A DNA stretch of 64,000 bases from assembly GCA_947493215.1 (NCBI GenBank), contig CANLQE010000001.1, positions 2,481,404 through 2,545,403 of the forward strand. The letters are read 5' to 3'. The notes beneath the pieces were generated by a model. The model worked only from the letters and a program-made list of their open reading frames with translations. It made no database searches and was not told where the DNA came from. Numbering within the stretch: position 1 is the first letter of the stretch; every line of letters begins with the position of its first letter. Position numbers and translations under genes: made by a program. The DNA comes from an uncultured Sphingomonadaceae bacterium (lineage in GTDB: Bacteria > Pseudomonadota > Alphaproteobacteria > Sphingomonadales > Sphingomonadaceae). Positions 43,673 through 50,838 of this stretch are shown piece after piece.

Positions 43673-43723
43673 TCACGATGGCCCTGCAAATGCCGTCTGA
43701 AATATCCGTTTTAATATCCTCAT
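43673..43723 (-). CDS. Possible 16-residue peptide ORF under the island operator
   Basis: ATG to TGA frame encoding MRILKRIFQTAFAGPS, with AGGAAA 6 nt before the ATG. It is preceded by operator and -10 at the same spacing as the other targets in the island, and runs toward the end of the regulator gene. It is cationic and amphipathic. It could be a real small peptide or merely the start of a regulatory RNA. Confidence 0.35.
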   Translation of the reverse strand: MRILKRIFQTAFAGPS

Positions 43724-43757
43724 TTTCTGTTTCCTGCAGCCAAATCAGAAGGGATTC

Positions 43758-43802
43758 ATTGTACTGCGCGTTGTTTTACAATGAACTGGTGTGATCACAC
43801 CA
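43758..43802 (-). promoter_or_regulatory. Perfect palindromic operator plus -10 box
   Basis: TGGTGTGATCACACCA (43787-43802) is a perfect 16-bp palindrome. On the minus strand TACAAT (43758-43763) follows after 23 nt, exactly as at the other sites. It points to the 16-residue ORF or an RNA that starts near 43750. Confidence 0.5.
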
Positions 43803-43876
43803 TTCTAAGGGCGTTGCAACCCGAGAATTTTGCTGTGGGGCGGATTGCTTGGCACTTGTTCAGATCAAGCCATATC

Positions 43877-43945
43877 AACGTCCGATTTTGCGCCCTTAGC
43901 AGATACTAGCCTTGAGTCCGCAATATCCCGAAAGCGGACATAAGA
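43877..43945. repeat. Double-hairpin repeat, copy 6 (A then B)
   Basis: A part 43877-43910 (ACGTCCGATTTTGCGCCC then TTAGCAGATACTAGC) is worn. B part 43914-43945 (GAGTCCGC, AATATCCCGAAA, GCGGACAT) is intact. It ends 5 nt before the stop of the minus-strand 116-residue gene. Confidence 0.8.
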
Positions 43946-43949
43946 TTAG

Positions 43950-44300
43950 TTACTTTAAATAAATACCGTGCTTTTTCAGATACTCTATCCCAGTATCGGT
44001 AATGCTAAGCCAATGATAAATCATGTTGTTGCGCTCATCATTGGCAATCTTAAGAAATTGATCGATTGCCTGATTTTGTTTGTTTTGGCTGATGCTCTGA
44101 AACTCGCAATCTTGAAACGTTTCACCGTCGGTGAGGAACTCTACTTCAACATACCTTTTTGCGTATAGGCTGCTCACAGCCTCAAAAAGTTCATTTTCGT
44201 TGCAAGTCTCAAACGTAAAATAGTCGAATAACTCTGTGAAAGAGTGCCTATCATCAAGCACTTCGTCAGCAACCCACAGTTCGAGCTTCTCTGGTTTCAC
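43950..44300 (-). CDS. Hypothetical protein, accessory region
   Basis: A 116-residue acidic protein from a GTG start (GGA 9 nt upstream), beginning MKPEKLELWVADEVLDDR. It is alpha-helical in appearance, with no signal peptide and no motif I recognise. Codon use is more A/T-rich than in neighbouring core genes, suggesting acquisition. Both flanks carry A-B repeat copies. Confidence 0.6.
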   Translation of the reverse strand: MKPEKLELWVADEVLDDRHSFTELFDYFTFETCNENELFEAVSSLYAKRYVEVEFLTDGETFQDCEFQSISQNKQNQAIDQFLKIANDERNNMIYHWLSITDTGIEYLKKHGIYLK

Positions 44301-44392
44301 TATAAAATTTCCAAAGAAGTTACTGAAAATCGAGATATCAAAAATTCAATCATAAGCCTCAACTTAACGGCCTGTTACCTCAGCTGCAATCC

Positions 44393-44458
44393 TATCGTCC
44401 GTTTTTGCGCCCATAGCGGACACTAGAGTTACTGTGCAACATCCCGAAGGCGGATAGG
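44393..44458. repeat. Double-hairpin repeat, copy 7 (A then B)
   Basis: A part TCGTCCGTTTTTGCGCCC then ATAGCGGACACTAG at 44395-44426; B part CATCCCGAAGGCGGATAGG at 44439-44457 has lost its left arm. It lies between the 116-residue gene and the TPR gene. Confidence 0.75.
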
Positions 44459-44534
44459 CCTGCCCGTGAATTGAGGATAGCTGCTTTGGGGGAATGAAGC
44501 AGTTTAACGTACTGGTTTTCTAAAATTTGGTCTA

Positions 44535-46031
44535 TCAGTTTAACTCACTTTCTTGCAAATTTATGCGCTTTGCGCCTCCATAGCGAGCAAGAGCAGCGCG
44601 AACATCATCGTGTTTAGCGACCTTATCATAGCGTTGATTCAGATACTCATCACTCGGAGCTTTCGCCGGTGGGTCATCATAGTCCATTAGCAGCAGCAAC
44701 GCTGATTGACGGTTTTTGGGTGAATTCAATTGCTGAACGAGCGAGGCTGCCGCTTCATCAATTCGATCCATGCACACTGACAGACCAAAATGGACTAGTG
44801 GGTTATCGCCTTGATGCGTTGATACATACGCAAAAATATCTTCCGCCTCTTTTAACTTGCCTTGGCGATAGAAGATGCATCCCTTATTGTATCGAACTAC
44901 CATTTCTCCGAATGGGCTAATGTCCAACTTAGTGGAGCTGATGGTATCAAGTGTTTTTAAAGAATCGTCAAAGCGCCCAAACACGAATTGCAAATGGGCC
45001 AAATTTATTAACTGACTGACGTTAGGCCGACCATTTTCGAACTTCGTTGAACCTTCCTGATATGCAAGCAGGGCTTCTTCATAACGGCCGAGGCTTACGA
45101 AAGTTTTGCCCAAATCATTCCAAAACCAGTTTTGGCGCAAACTAAGGTCAATAAACACTCCAGGTTGTTCTATCTTTTCAAGAACTTCCTCGAAAATCTT
45201 AATTGCCATTTCCGGTCGTCCCAGCATTCGTTGCAGACGCGCGACCTCTATGTGTCCTGCTAGCCAATTGGGATGCTGTTCAAGCATTGACTGCGTTCGT
45301 AGCAAGTCGCTCTCAGCTGCGTCGCGCAATTTTTTTTTAGGGAGAACTTTGTTCAAAGCAGGGTCCAAAATTACTCTCAGCATTGCTGATGGATCACGTA
45401 ATTTAAGCAAGGCTTCCGTTGCTTCCGATTGCTTCCCGTCTGCGAGAAGTAGGGACGCAAAATCGGAGAAGAAATTATCTTTTGAGAAGAACGGATTTGC
45501 AGGCGCGTAAGTTGGTGCGGTAACAATTCTTAGAAACCTGATACTTGGGGCGCTTTCATTTAATTCTTGAAGTTGCCAATGTAGTGTTCGAACTGTTCGG
45601 ATTGGAATTTCGTTCAATTGGCTTCGGCTTCTTGACGCAAGCATCTCGAATGTAGCTAGCCCCTCTGCGGTTCGTTTTTGATCGAGTTCTAATGCCAGCC
45701 TTGTGTTCCAGAAACTCGATGAACTGTTTGGAAGTAAAGTAGCCTTCTTGGCATAAGAATAGGCACGTCCAGATTGCCGTAATTTTTGCGCGCACCAAAC
45801 CGCTACATCCAAAGCCTTAATCTTCTGTCGGTCAGGCAGTGAATCATATTCCACCGCTTCGATCAACGGCGTCAATCGGTTCATCGCCGATGCGCAATCA
45901 TTGTTATCAATGAGATCGGCTTCGGCGGCGTCGATTAAATCGGAACCAGCTTGAAGATCTGCTGCCAACAATGGACTTTTCAACGTTACTGTTAGAAATA
46001 ATGCTAGCAGGAAGTATTTCAATTTATACAC
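44535..46031 (-). CDS. Exported tetratricopeptide-repeat protein
   Basis: A 498-residue protein with a signal peptide (LKYFLLALFLTVTLKSPLLAAD). Helical repeats run through the whole mature part, with recognisable TPR units at WFWNDLGKTFVSLGRYEEALLAYQEGS, INLAHLQFVFGRFDDSLKTL and VVRYNKGCIFYRQGKLKEAEDIF. The GTG at 46031 has AGG seven nt upstream and opens the signal peptide; the ATG at 46064 is less likely. Probably a periplasmic scaffold; partners unknown. Both sides carry the A-B repeat. Confidence 0.78.
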   Translation of the reverse strand: MYKLKYFLLALFLTVTLKSPLLAADLQAGSDLIDAAEADLIDNNDCASAMNRLTPLIEAVEYDSLPDRQKIKALDVAVWCAQKLRQSGRAYSYAKKATLLPNSSSSFWNTRLALELDQKRTAEGLATFEMLASRSRSQLNEIPIRTVRTLHWQLQELNESAPSIRFLRIVTAPTYAPANPFFSKDNFFSDFASLLLADGKQSEATEALLKLRDPSAMLRVILDPALNKVLPKKKLRDAAESDLLRTQSMLEQHPNWLAGHIEVARLQRMLGRPEMAIKIFEEVLEKIEQPGVFIDLSLRQNWFWNDLGKTFVSLGRYEEALLAYQEGSTKFENGRPNVSQLINLAHLQFVFGRFDDSLKTLDTISSTKLDISPFGEMVVRYNKGCIFYRQGKLKEAEDIFAYVSTHQGDNPLVHFGLSVCMDRIDEAAASLVQQLNSPKNRQSALLLLMDYDDPPAKAPSDEYLNQRYDKVAKHDDVRAALARYGGAKRINLQESELN

Positions 46032-46156
46032 TAAACAACCTTTAAAAATATGAGCACACAACATGCATTCTCATAGTCAATTAAGTCAAGCACCCACAGA
46101 AACCTAACCGGGTATAATCGATACCTTTTTAGTTGTTATAACAAAGAACACCGAAT

Positions 46157-46229
46157 GCTAATGTCCGCTTTTGCGCCCATAGCGGACACTAGCGTTGTGG
46201 CAGCTTTATCCCGAAAGCGGACACTAGCG
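46157..46229. repeat. Double-hairpin repeat, copy 8 (A then B, best preserved)
   Basis: A part CTAATGTCCGCTTT / TGCGCCCAT / AGCGGACACTAGC (46158-46193), linker, then B part CAGCTTTATCCCGAAAGCGG with ACACTAGC (46201-46228). This is the clearest two-part copy in the window. Confidence 0.9.
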
Positions 46230-46303
46230 GACCGCATTGATGGGCCTTTTCTGTTCGAGATTGTCCTTCCCGCGAACTGGAAAGATATTATATAGTCGGC
46301 CCT

Positions 46304-47311
46304 ATGAGCCAGATTACGTCGCTATATGTTTACAAGGTCGTCGGGCAGGCAAGCGATGGAGTCGAGACACGGGATTTGGTTGAAGGATTGGGCCTGGCGC
46401 CCGATGGTCCGATCGATCCCGCTCAGATGGTATCGTCAACCCACTATTATGAATTCTTTGCCGCACTGGCTGAACGGGATCCGGGCGGCCTTCAATTGCC
46501 CTTGCGCATCGGCGCGGCCATGCGCTGTGACGAATTTGGGGCGTTCGGATTGGCATGGAAATCCGCGCCCGACCTGTACGGTTCATACGTTAGATCAGAG
46601 CGCTATGGCCGGGTATTGGGCAACGCAGAGAGCTATTCGCTTGAACAGAGCGCAGAGGGTGTGTTTTACAGACTTCAGAAAGCTGGCGATGGCAATCTTG
46701 GTATGCTGCTCTCTAATGAGGCAAGTCTTTCAGCTGTTGTCGCTATCAGTCAGGAAGTCAGCACAGCCCCGTTCATCCCGCAAGCGGTCTTCTTTAAACA
46801 CAGCCCAAGAGGCGATCCTTCGGTATACGCCGCCCATTTTGGATGTCCGGTACATTTTGAATCGGGTCGTGACGCTCTGCTGGTTAGCGAAGAGAGTCTG
46901 GCCGCGCCCAACAAGTTGGGTGACGAAACCATCGCGAAGTTCTTTGACCACCATCTGGAGCAAGAACTAGCAAGGCTTGCAGACGTGAACAGCCTTGAGA
47001 AACGCGTTCGGCTCGCGGTGGCGCAGTTGCTCAGTGAAGGCGTACCGACACTTTCACTCATCGCCTCAAAGCTGGGTATGAGCGCTCGAACCCTACAAAG
47101 GCGGCTATCAGATCAAGGGCAATCCTTTCAGAAGCTAGTTGATCTGGCGAGACAGGAACTCGCCCAGCAGCTCCTTCGCGATACCAATTACAGCCTTGCG
47201 GAGGTCGCATTTTTGACTGGCTTCGCCGAGCAAAGCGGATTCACGCGGGCCTTCAAGCGTTGGGCCGGGCAAACACCGCGCTCCTATCGTTTGGACGTGG
47301 CTGCCAACTGA
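46304..47311 (+). CDS. AraC-family transcriptional regulator
   Basis: A 335-residue regulator with the ~190-residue arabinose-binding-type N-terminal domain seen in OruR/ArgR-like regulators (SSTHYYEFFAALAERD, FGAFGLAWKSAPDLYGSYVRS), then a double helix-turn-helix: LSLIASKLGMSARTLQRRLSDQGQSFQKLVDLAR and SLAEVAFLTGFAEQSGFTRAFKRW. It sits directly before a putative oxidoreductase and membrane-protein pair, its probable targets. Confidence 0.9.
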   Translation: MSQITSLYVYKVVGQASDGVETRDLVEGLGLAPDGPIDPAQMVSSTHYYEFFAALAERDPGGLQLPLRIGAAMRCDEFGAFGLAWKSAPDLYGSYVRSERYGRVLGNAESYSLEQSAEGVFYRLQKAGDGNLGMLLSNEASLSAVVAISQEVSTAPFIPQAVFFKHSPRGDPSVYAAHFGCPVHFESGRDALLVSEESLAAPNKLGDETIAKFFDHHLEQELARLADVNSLEKRVRLAVAQLLSEGVPTLSLIASKLGMSARTLQRRLSDQGQSFQKLVDLARQELAQQLLRDTNYSLAEVAFLTGFAEQSGFTRAFKRWAGQTPRSYRLDVAAN

Positions 47312-47414
47312 CATTTTTGGCGCGAAGTGCCAAAAGACTGGCATCATTGGGCAAGAATCCCAATCGGTCGCTCCTTATTCATCGACTTGCACAAATCAAA
47401 CAAGGAGCAAGTCA

Positions 47415-48260
47415 ATGCAGGATCAAAGCCTTAACAAAAACATCACCCTTGTTCTGGGCGGTACAGGAAAAACAGGCCGGCGCGTTGCTGAACGCCTGAA
47501 AGTGAAAGGTCATGCTGTCCGGATCGGATCCCGATCGGCCCACCCGCCATTCGATTGGGACAATGAAAGGAACTGGGAGGCCAGCCTCAAAGATGTGACC
47601 GCCGTGTATATCACCTATGTGCCTGATCTGGCCATGCCCGGTGCGACCGATGCAATACAGGCTTTCGTCAATCAGGCCAAACGGCAGGGTATCAAACGGC
47701 TTGTGCTCTTGTCGGGTCGCCGGGAACCGGAAGCGCAAGCCTGTGAGCGCATAGTCCAGGAAGCAGAGCTTGAATGGACAGTCATCAGGGCTGCCTGGTT
47801 TAGTCAGAACTTCTCCGAGGGCGCCTTTGTCGACATGGTGCTGGACGGCACGATCGCCTTGCCTGGAGGCGACACGCCTGAACCCTATATCGACGCCGAT
47901 GATATCGCCGATGTCGCTGTTGCGGCGCTGACTGAAGCGGGTCATAGTGGGCAAATCTATGAGGTCACTGGGCCAAGGCTTATGACAATGGCGGATGTGG
48001 CCGCTGATCTGTCCAGGGCGACCGGGCGCGAGATTAATCATATCAATATTCCGCATGAGGCTTTTATTTCAGAGATCGCCAATTCCGGCGCGCCGAAAGA
48101 TGTGGTCTGGATACTGGATTATCTCTTCTCGACCATTCTCGACGGACGAAATGCGCATCTGACAGAAGGCGTAGAGCGCGCACTTGGCCGCCCACCCAAG
48201 GATTTTGCCGATTATGCGCAAGAGGTTGCCGCATCTGGTACATGGAGAAGCGCAGCGTGA
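47415..48260 (+). CDS. NmrA-like NAD(P)-binding oxidoreductase
   Basis: A 281-residue atypical short-chain dehydrogenase. The dinucleotide motif is LVLGGTGKTGRRVAERL (GxxGxxG), followed by GHAVRIGSRS and KRLVLLSGRREPEAQACERIVQEAELEWTVIRAAWF, typical of the NmrA/azoreductase-like group. AAGGAGCAAGTCA precedes the ATG. A hairpin (TTTTGGC-GCGAAGT-GCCAAAA) lies between it and the araC-type gene. Substrate unknown; cotranscription with the next gene (48-nt gap) is likely. Confidence 0.85.
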   Translation: MQDQSLNKNITLVLGGTGKTGRRVAERLKVKGHAVRIGSRSAHPPFDWDNERNWEASLKDVTAVYITYVPDLAMPGATDAIQAFVNQAKRQGIKRLVLLSGRREPEAQACERIVQEAELEWTVIRAAWFSQNFSEGAFVDMVLDGTIALPGGDTPEPYIDADDIADVAVAALTEAGHSGQIYEVTGPRLMTMADVAADLSRATGREINHINIPHEAFISEIANSGAPKDVVWILDYLFSTILDGRNAHLTEGVERALGRPPKDFADYAQEVAASGTWRSAA

Positions 48261-48308
48261 ACCGGACATCGTCCTGCCCACCCAATCTCTGAGCAATAGG
48301 AAAATGGA

Positions 48309-48812
48309 ATGACCTACGAATGGCCTTTATACTTCTGCCTATTCCTGGCACTTTGGAGCGCAATTGTTGGCGGTGTGTTTTCTGCCTTTTCGGAATTCAT
48401 CATGTCGGGACTACTCCGCGCGGAGCCAGCTGGCGGAATTGAAGCGATGCAGCAGATCAATCATACGGTGATCAAAACCCAATTTGTCGCCGGAATATTA
48501 TCCATTCCGGTCTTTTCCATCGCGTTCGGTATTTATGCAGTATTTATGTTCTCGGGTCCCGCATTGGTGGTGACGATTTTGGCGCCTGTAGTCTTTGTTC
48601 CGTCGGTCTTGCTGATGACGATGTTTGGCAATGTGCCGATGAACAACAAACTCGATAGTCTGGATCACAGGGCTGCGGAGTCGCTCGCCTATTGGCAAGA
48701 ATATGGACGGGTTTGGACCAGGCTCAATCATTTTCGCTCGCTCGGCAGCATATTGACCGCCGGTCTCTACATCATTGCAGCGGTAACCCTGATCACCAGT
48801 GGCCAAGTCTGA
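48309..48812 (+). CDS. DUF1772 membrane protein (anthrone oxygenase-like)
   Basis: A 167-residue protein with four membrane helices. The GGVFSAFSEFIMSGLL and AMQQINHTVIK segments and NVPMNNKLDSLD fit the DUF1772 family, which includes fungal anthrone oxygenases and pairs with NmrA-type reductases in bacteria. AGGAAAATGG precedes the ATG. The activity is not predictable. Confidence 0.85.
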   Translation: MTYEWPLYFCLFLALWSAIVGGVFSAFSEFIMSGLLRAEPAGGIEAMQQINHTVIKTQFVAGILSIPVFSIAFGIYAVFMFSGPALVVTILAPVVFVPSVLLMTMFGNVPMNNKLDSLDHRAAESLAYWQEYGRVWTRLNHFRSLGSILTAGLYIIAAVTLITSGQV

Positions 48813-48856
48813 AAACACATCCCAAAATATATATGAAAATGAAAGGAACAACGCCA

Positions 48857-50167
48857 ATGACCAGAATTCTGATCACTATTTTAGCCACAGTCCTGGCTAT
48901 GGCCTTGTGGACGGGAACTGTCTTTATCGGCACCAGCGAAGGATGGTGGAAGACACCGATCACGGATTCTGCAGCTTCCAAAGAATTCGTTGGACCTGTT
49001 CGCGATAAAGTCGCTGCCGAACATCGCGGCAATCTAGGGTTCGCTCTGATCGAAAAAGGAAAGGTGGTCGATCAATTCTCAGTCTCATCTGGCGAACCTG
49101 TCGATGAAAACTCGATTTACCAGGTCGCTTCACTGGGCAAGTGGCTGACGGCTTGGGGCGTGATGGTGCTGGTCGAGGATGGTCTGGTTGAGCTCGATGC
49201 ACCCGTTTCGAAATATCTGACACGCTGGAATTTACCCGACAGCGATTTTGATCATTCGGGCGTCACGATCGGCCGACTGCTTAGTCATACCGCGGGTCTT
49301 GATGACAGCCTGGGCTATAACGGATTCGATACTCCCGAGGACGTGCAGACGCTCGAAGCGTCGCTCACCCGCGCCGAAGATGCCTCACTAGGCAAGAGCG
49401 GTATCGTCAAAGTCGGCGGTGAACCGGGGGCGGAGTGGAAATATTCCGGCGGCGGATATACTATGCTGCAACTCGTCATCGAAGAAGTCTCAGGCCTGTC
49501 ATTCTCAGATCACATGAAACAGCGCATATTCGAACCGCTGGGCATGACGCGAACAACATTCGACCATGACGAGGCGATCGCATGGGGACTCGCGGAAAAC
49601 TTCACCACGACCAGCAAGACCGAGCCGTTTCGCTGGTATACCGCCCTAGGCGCGACTTCACTGTTCACATCACCGGCCGACATGGCAAGATTTGTCGCAG
49701 TTCAATCACCCAGTGGTTCCCAATCGGTGTTGTCACAAGAAACGCTGACCGCAATGGCATCATCTTACGCCACATCGATGGGCGCCGATGTCTGGGGATT
49801 GGGCGTGATGCTATACGCGCCTAATAATCAGGACGGCTTCATCATCGGCCATGACGGGAATAATGAACCCGCCATCAATACGGCTGTTCGTTTTGATCCG
49901 ACTACTGGCGATGGCATTGTGGTGCTGGAGACGGGCAGTTCATTGCTTGCAACCGAAATTGCCAGTGAATGGGTGTTTTGGAAGACGGGCAATGTCGATA
50001 ACCTTGCATTTGCGATGGTGCTGGAGAGCATGTTCCTTTGGATACTGGCCGGTTGCGCGATCATTCTGCTTGTCGCACTGATCATTGGTTGGCGGCAGTG
50101 GAAAAACAGACGTTTCCGAACCGGATTATCGTACAAAGCCAGTGGAGATTCTCCCTTGCAGAGCTAG
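48857..50167 (+). CDS. Serine beta-lactamase-fold hydrolase, membrane-anchored
   Basis: A 436-residue class C-type beta-lactamase/esterase fold. The catalytic SxxK is ASLGKWLTAWG (about residue 92), the YxN-like motif is WKYSGGGYTML and the third motif region is IIGHDGNNEPAIN. An N-terminal anchor (ILITILATVLAMALWTGTVF) and a C-terminal helix (MFLWILAGCAIILLVALIIGW) place it at the inner membrane, periplasm-facing. The ATG at 48857 has AAAGGA nine nt upstream. The stop codon TAG lies inside the adjoining hairpin repeat. Confidence 0.85.
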   Translation: MTRILITILATVLAMALWTGTVFIGTSEGWWKTPITDSAASKEFVGPVRDKVAAEHRGNLGFALIEKGKVVDQFSVSSGEPVDENSIYQVASLGKWLTAWGVMVLVEDGLVELDAPVSKYLTRWNLPDSDFDHSGVTIGRLLSHTAGLDDSLGYNGFDTPEDVQTLEASLTRAEDASLGKSGIVKVGGEPGAEWKYSGGGYTMLQLVIEEVSGLSFSDHMKQRIFEPLGMTRTTFDHDEAIAWGLAENFTTTSKTEPFRWYTALGATSLFTSPADMARFVAVQSPSGSQSVLSQETLTAMASSYATSMGADVWGLGVMLYAPNNQDGFIIGHDGNNEPAINTAVRFDPTTGDGIVVLETGSSLLATEIASEWVFWKTGNVDNLAFAMVLESMFLWILAGCAIILLVALIIGWRQWKNRRFRTGLSYKASGDSPLQS

Positions 50168-50231
50168 TGTCCGCTTTTGCGCCCAAAGCGGACATTAGCC
50201 ATGTCGCAGCTTTATCCGAAAGCGGACACTG
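50163..50231. repeat. Double-hairpin repeat, copy 9 (A then B)
   Basis: A part GCTAGTGTCCGCTTT / TGCGCCC / AAAGCGGACATTAGC (50163-50199); B part CAGCTTTATCCGAAAGCGG plus ACACT (50207-50230), lacking one C of the usual CCCGAA. The first TAG is the stop codon of the upstream gene. Confidence 0.88.
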
Positions 50232-50314
50232 TGGTTTGGATTCTCATCGACTACCGATGATAAAGCCGTGGAAAACGATCTTGGTTGTTCAAAAATGCGA
50301 TTTCTGTTTATGTT

Positions 50315-50791
50315 ATGCCCATGAAAATTCCGCCTCATCGCTCTCTTTGGGAAGAATATTGTGCCGACAAAGGGATCAGTGCACCTCGACCGCCTTCAGA
50401 TCAATTTGGAGACACGCCAGAGCTGGCAGACGAGTTGCTTGAGTTGGTGCTGAAGGGACAAAAAAAGGCAACCTGTGAACTTAAAAGATGGTTCGATAAC
50501 CACGGGCATGATCTACCGACAACAGGCGATCAGTGGATTGTTACGGATGGTTCAGGCGCAGAGAAATGTATCATAGAGACCACACAAGTGGACCTGTGCT
50601 CTGTAAGGCAGGTAGACGAAGCCTTTGCTTGGGATGAGGGCGAAGGTGACCGATCGCTTACTTTCTGGAAAGAGGCTCATGACGCATACTATAGGCGTCA
50701 AGCGGAACGAGACGGCTTTGTATATTCCGATGAGATGACCTGTGTTTGCGAGCGTTTTAAGTTGATCTGGCCTTCCAGAATATCAATTTAA
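50315..50791 (+). CDS. ASCH domain protein
   Basis: A 158-residue protein. LVLKGQKKATCELKRWFDN, GDQWIVTDGSGAEKCIIETTQVDL and EGDRSLTFWKEAHDAYYRRQ match the ASCH/PUA-like fold, thought to bind RNA or nucleotides. Two in-frame ATGs (50315 and 50321) are possible; ribosome sites are weak. Repeat copies flank it on both sides (50163-50231 and 50804-50836). Confidence 0.8.
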   Translation: MPMKIPPHRSLWEEYCADKGISAPRPPSDQFGDTPELADELLELVLKGQKKATCELKRWFDNHGHDLPTTGDQWIVTDGSGAEKCIIETTQVDLCSVRQVDEAFAWDEGEGDRSLTFWKEAHDAYYRRQAERDGFVYSDEMTCVCERFKLIWPSRISI

Positions 50792-50803
50792 CAACTGATG
50801 GTT

Positions 50804-50836
50804 TGAGTCCGCTTTTGCGCTCTAAGCGGCCATTGC
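50804..50836. repeat. Hairpin repeat, copy 10 (A type)
   Basis: GAGTCCGCTTTTGCGC then TCTAAGCGGCCATTGCG; arms pair with two mismatches. It lies between convergent ASCH and dnaB genes and ends 2 nt before the dnaB stop. Confidence 0.7.
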
Positions 50837-50838
50837 GA

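Noticed and set aside
43787-43802. CRP/FNR site (TGTGATCACA)
   Set aside because: The half-sites touch, whereas CRP needs TGTGA-N6-TCACA. The other copies fit a different 16-bp operator better.
46314-46970. Frames on both strands inside the AraC-type gene
   Set aside because: They overlap the regulator, which has a full domain structure.
50038-50442. ORF of 134 codons over the lactamase end and repeat
   Set aside because: It also carries SAFAPKADI and ends inside the ASCH gene; repeat artefact.
23428-50836. Integron cassettes with attC-like repeats
   Set aside because: Bounded genes lie in both orientations, no integrase is present, and the arms lack the RYYYAAC core and unpaired bases of attC.
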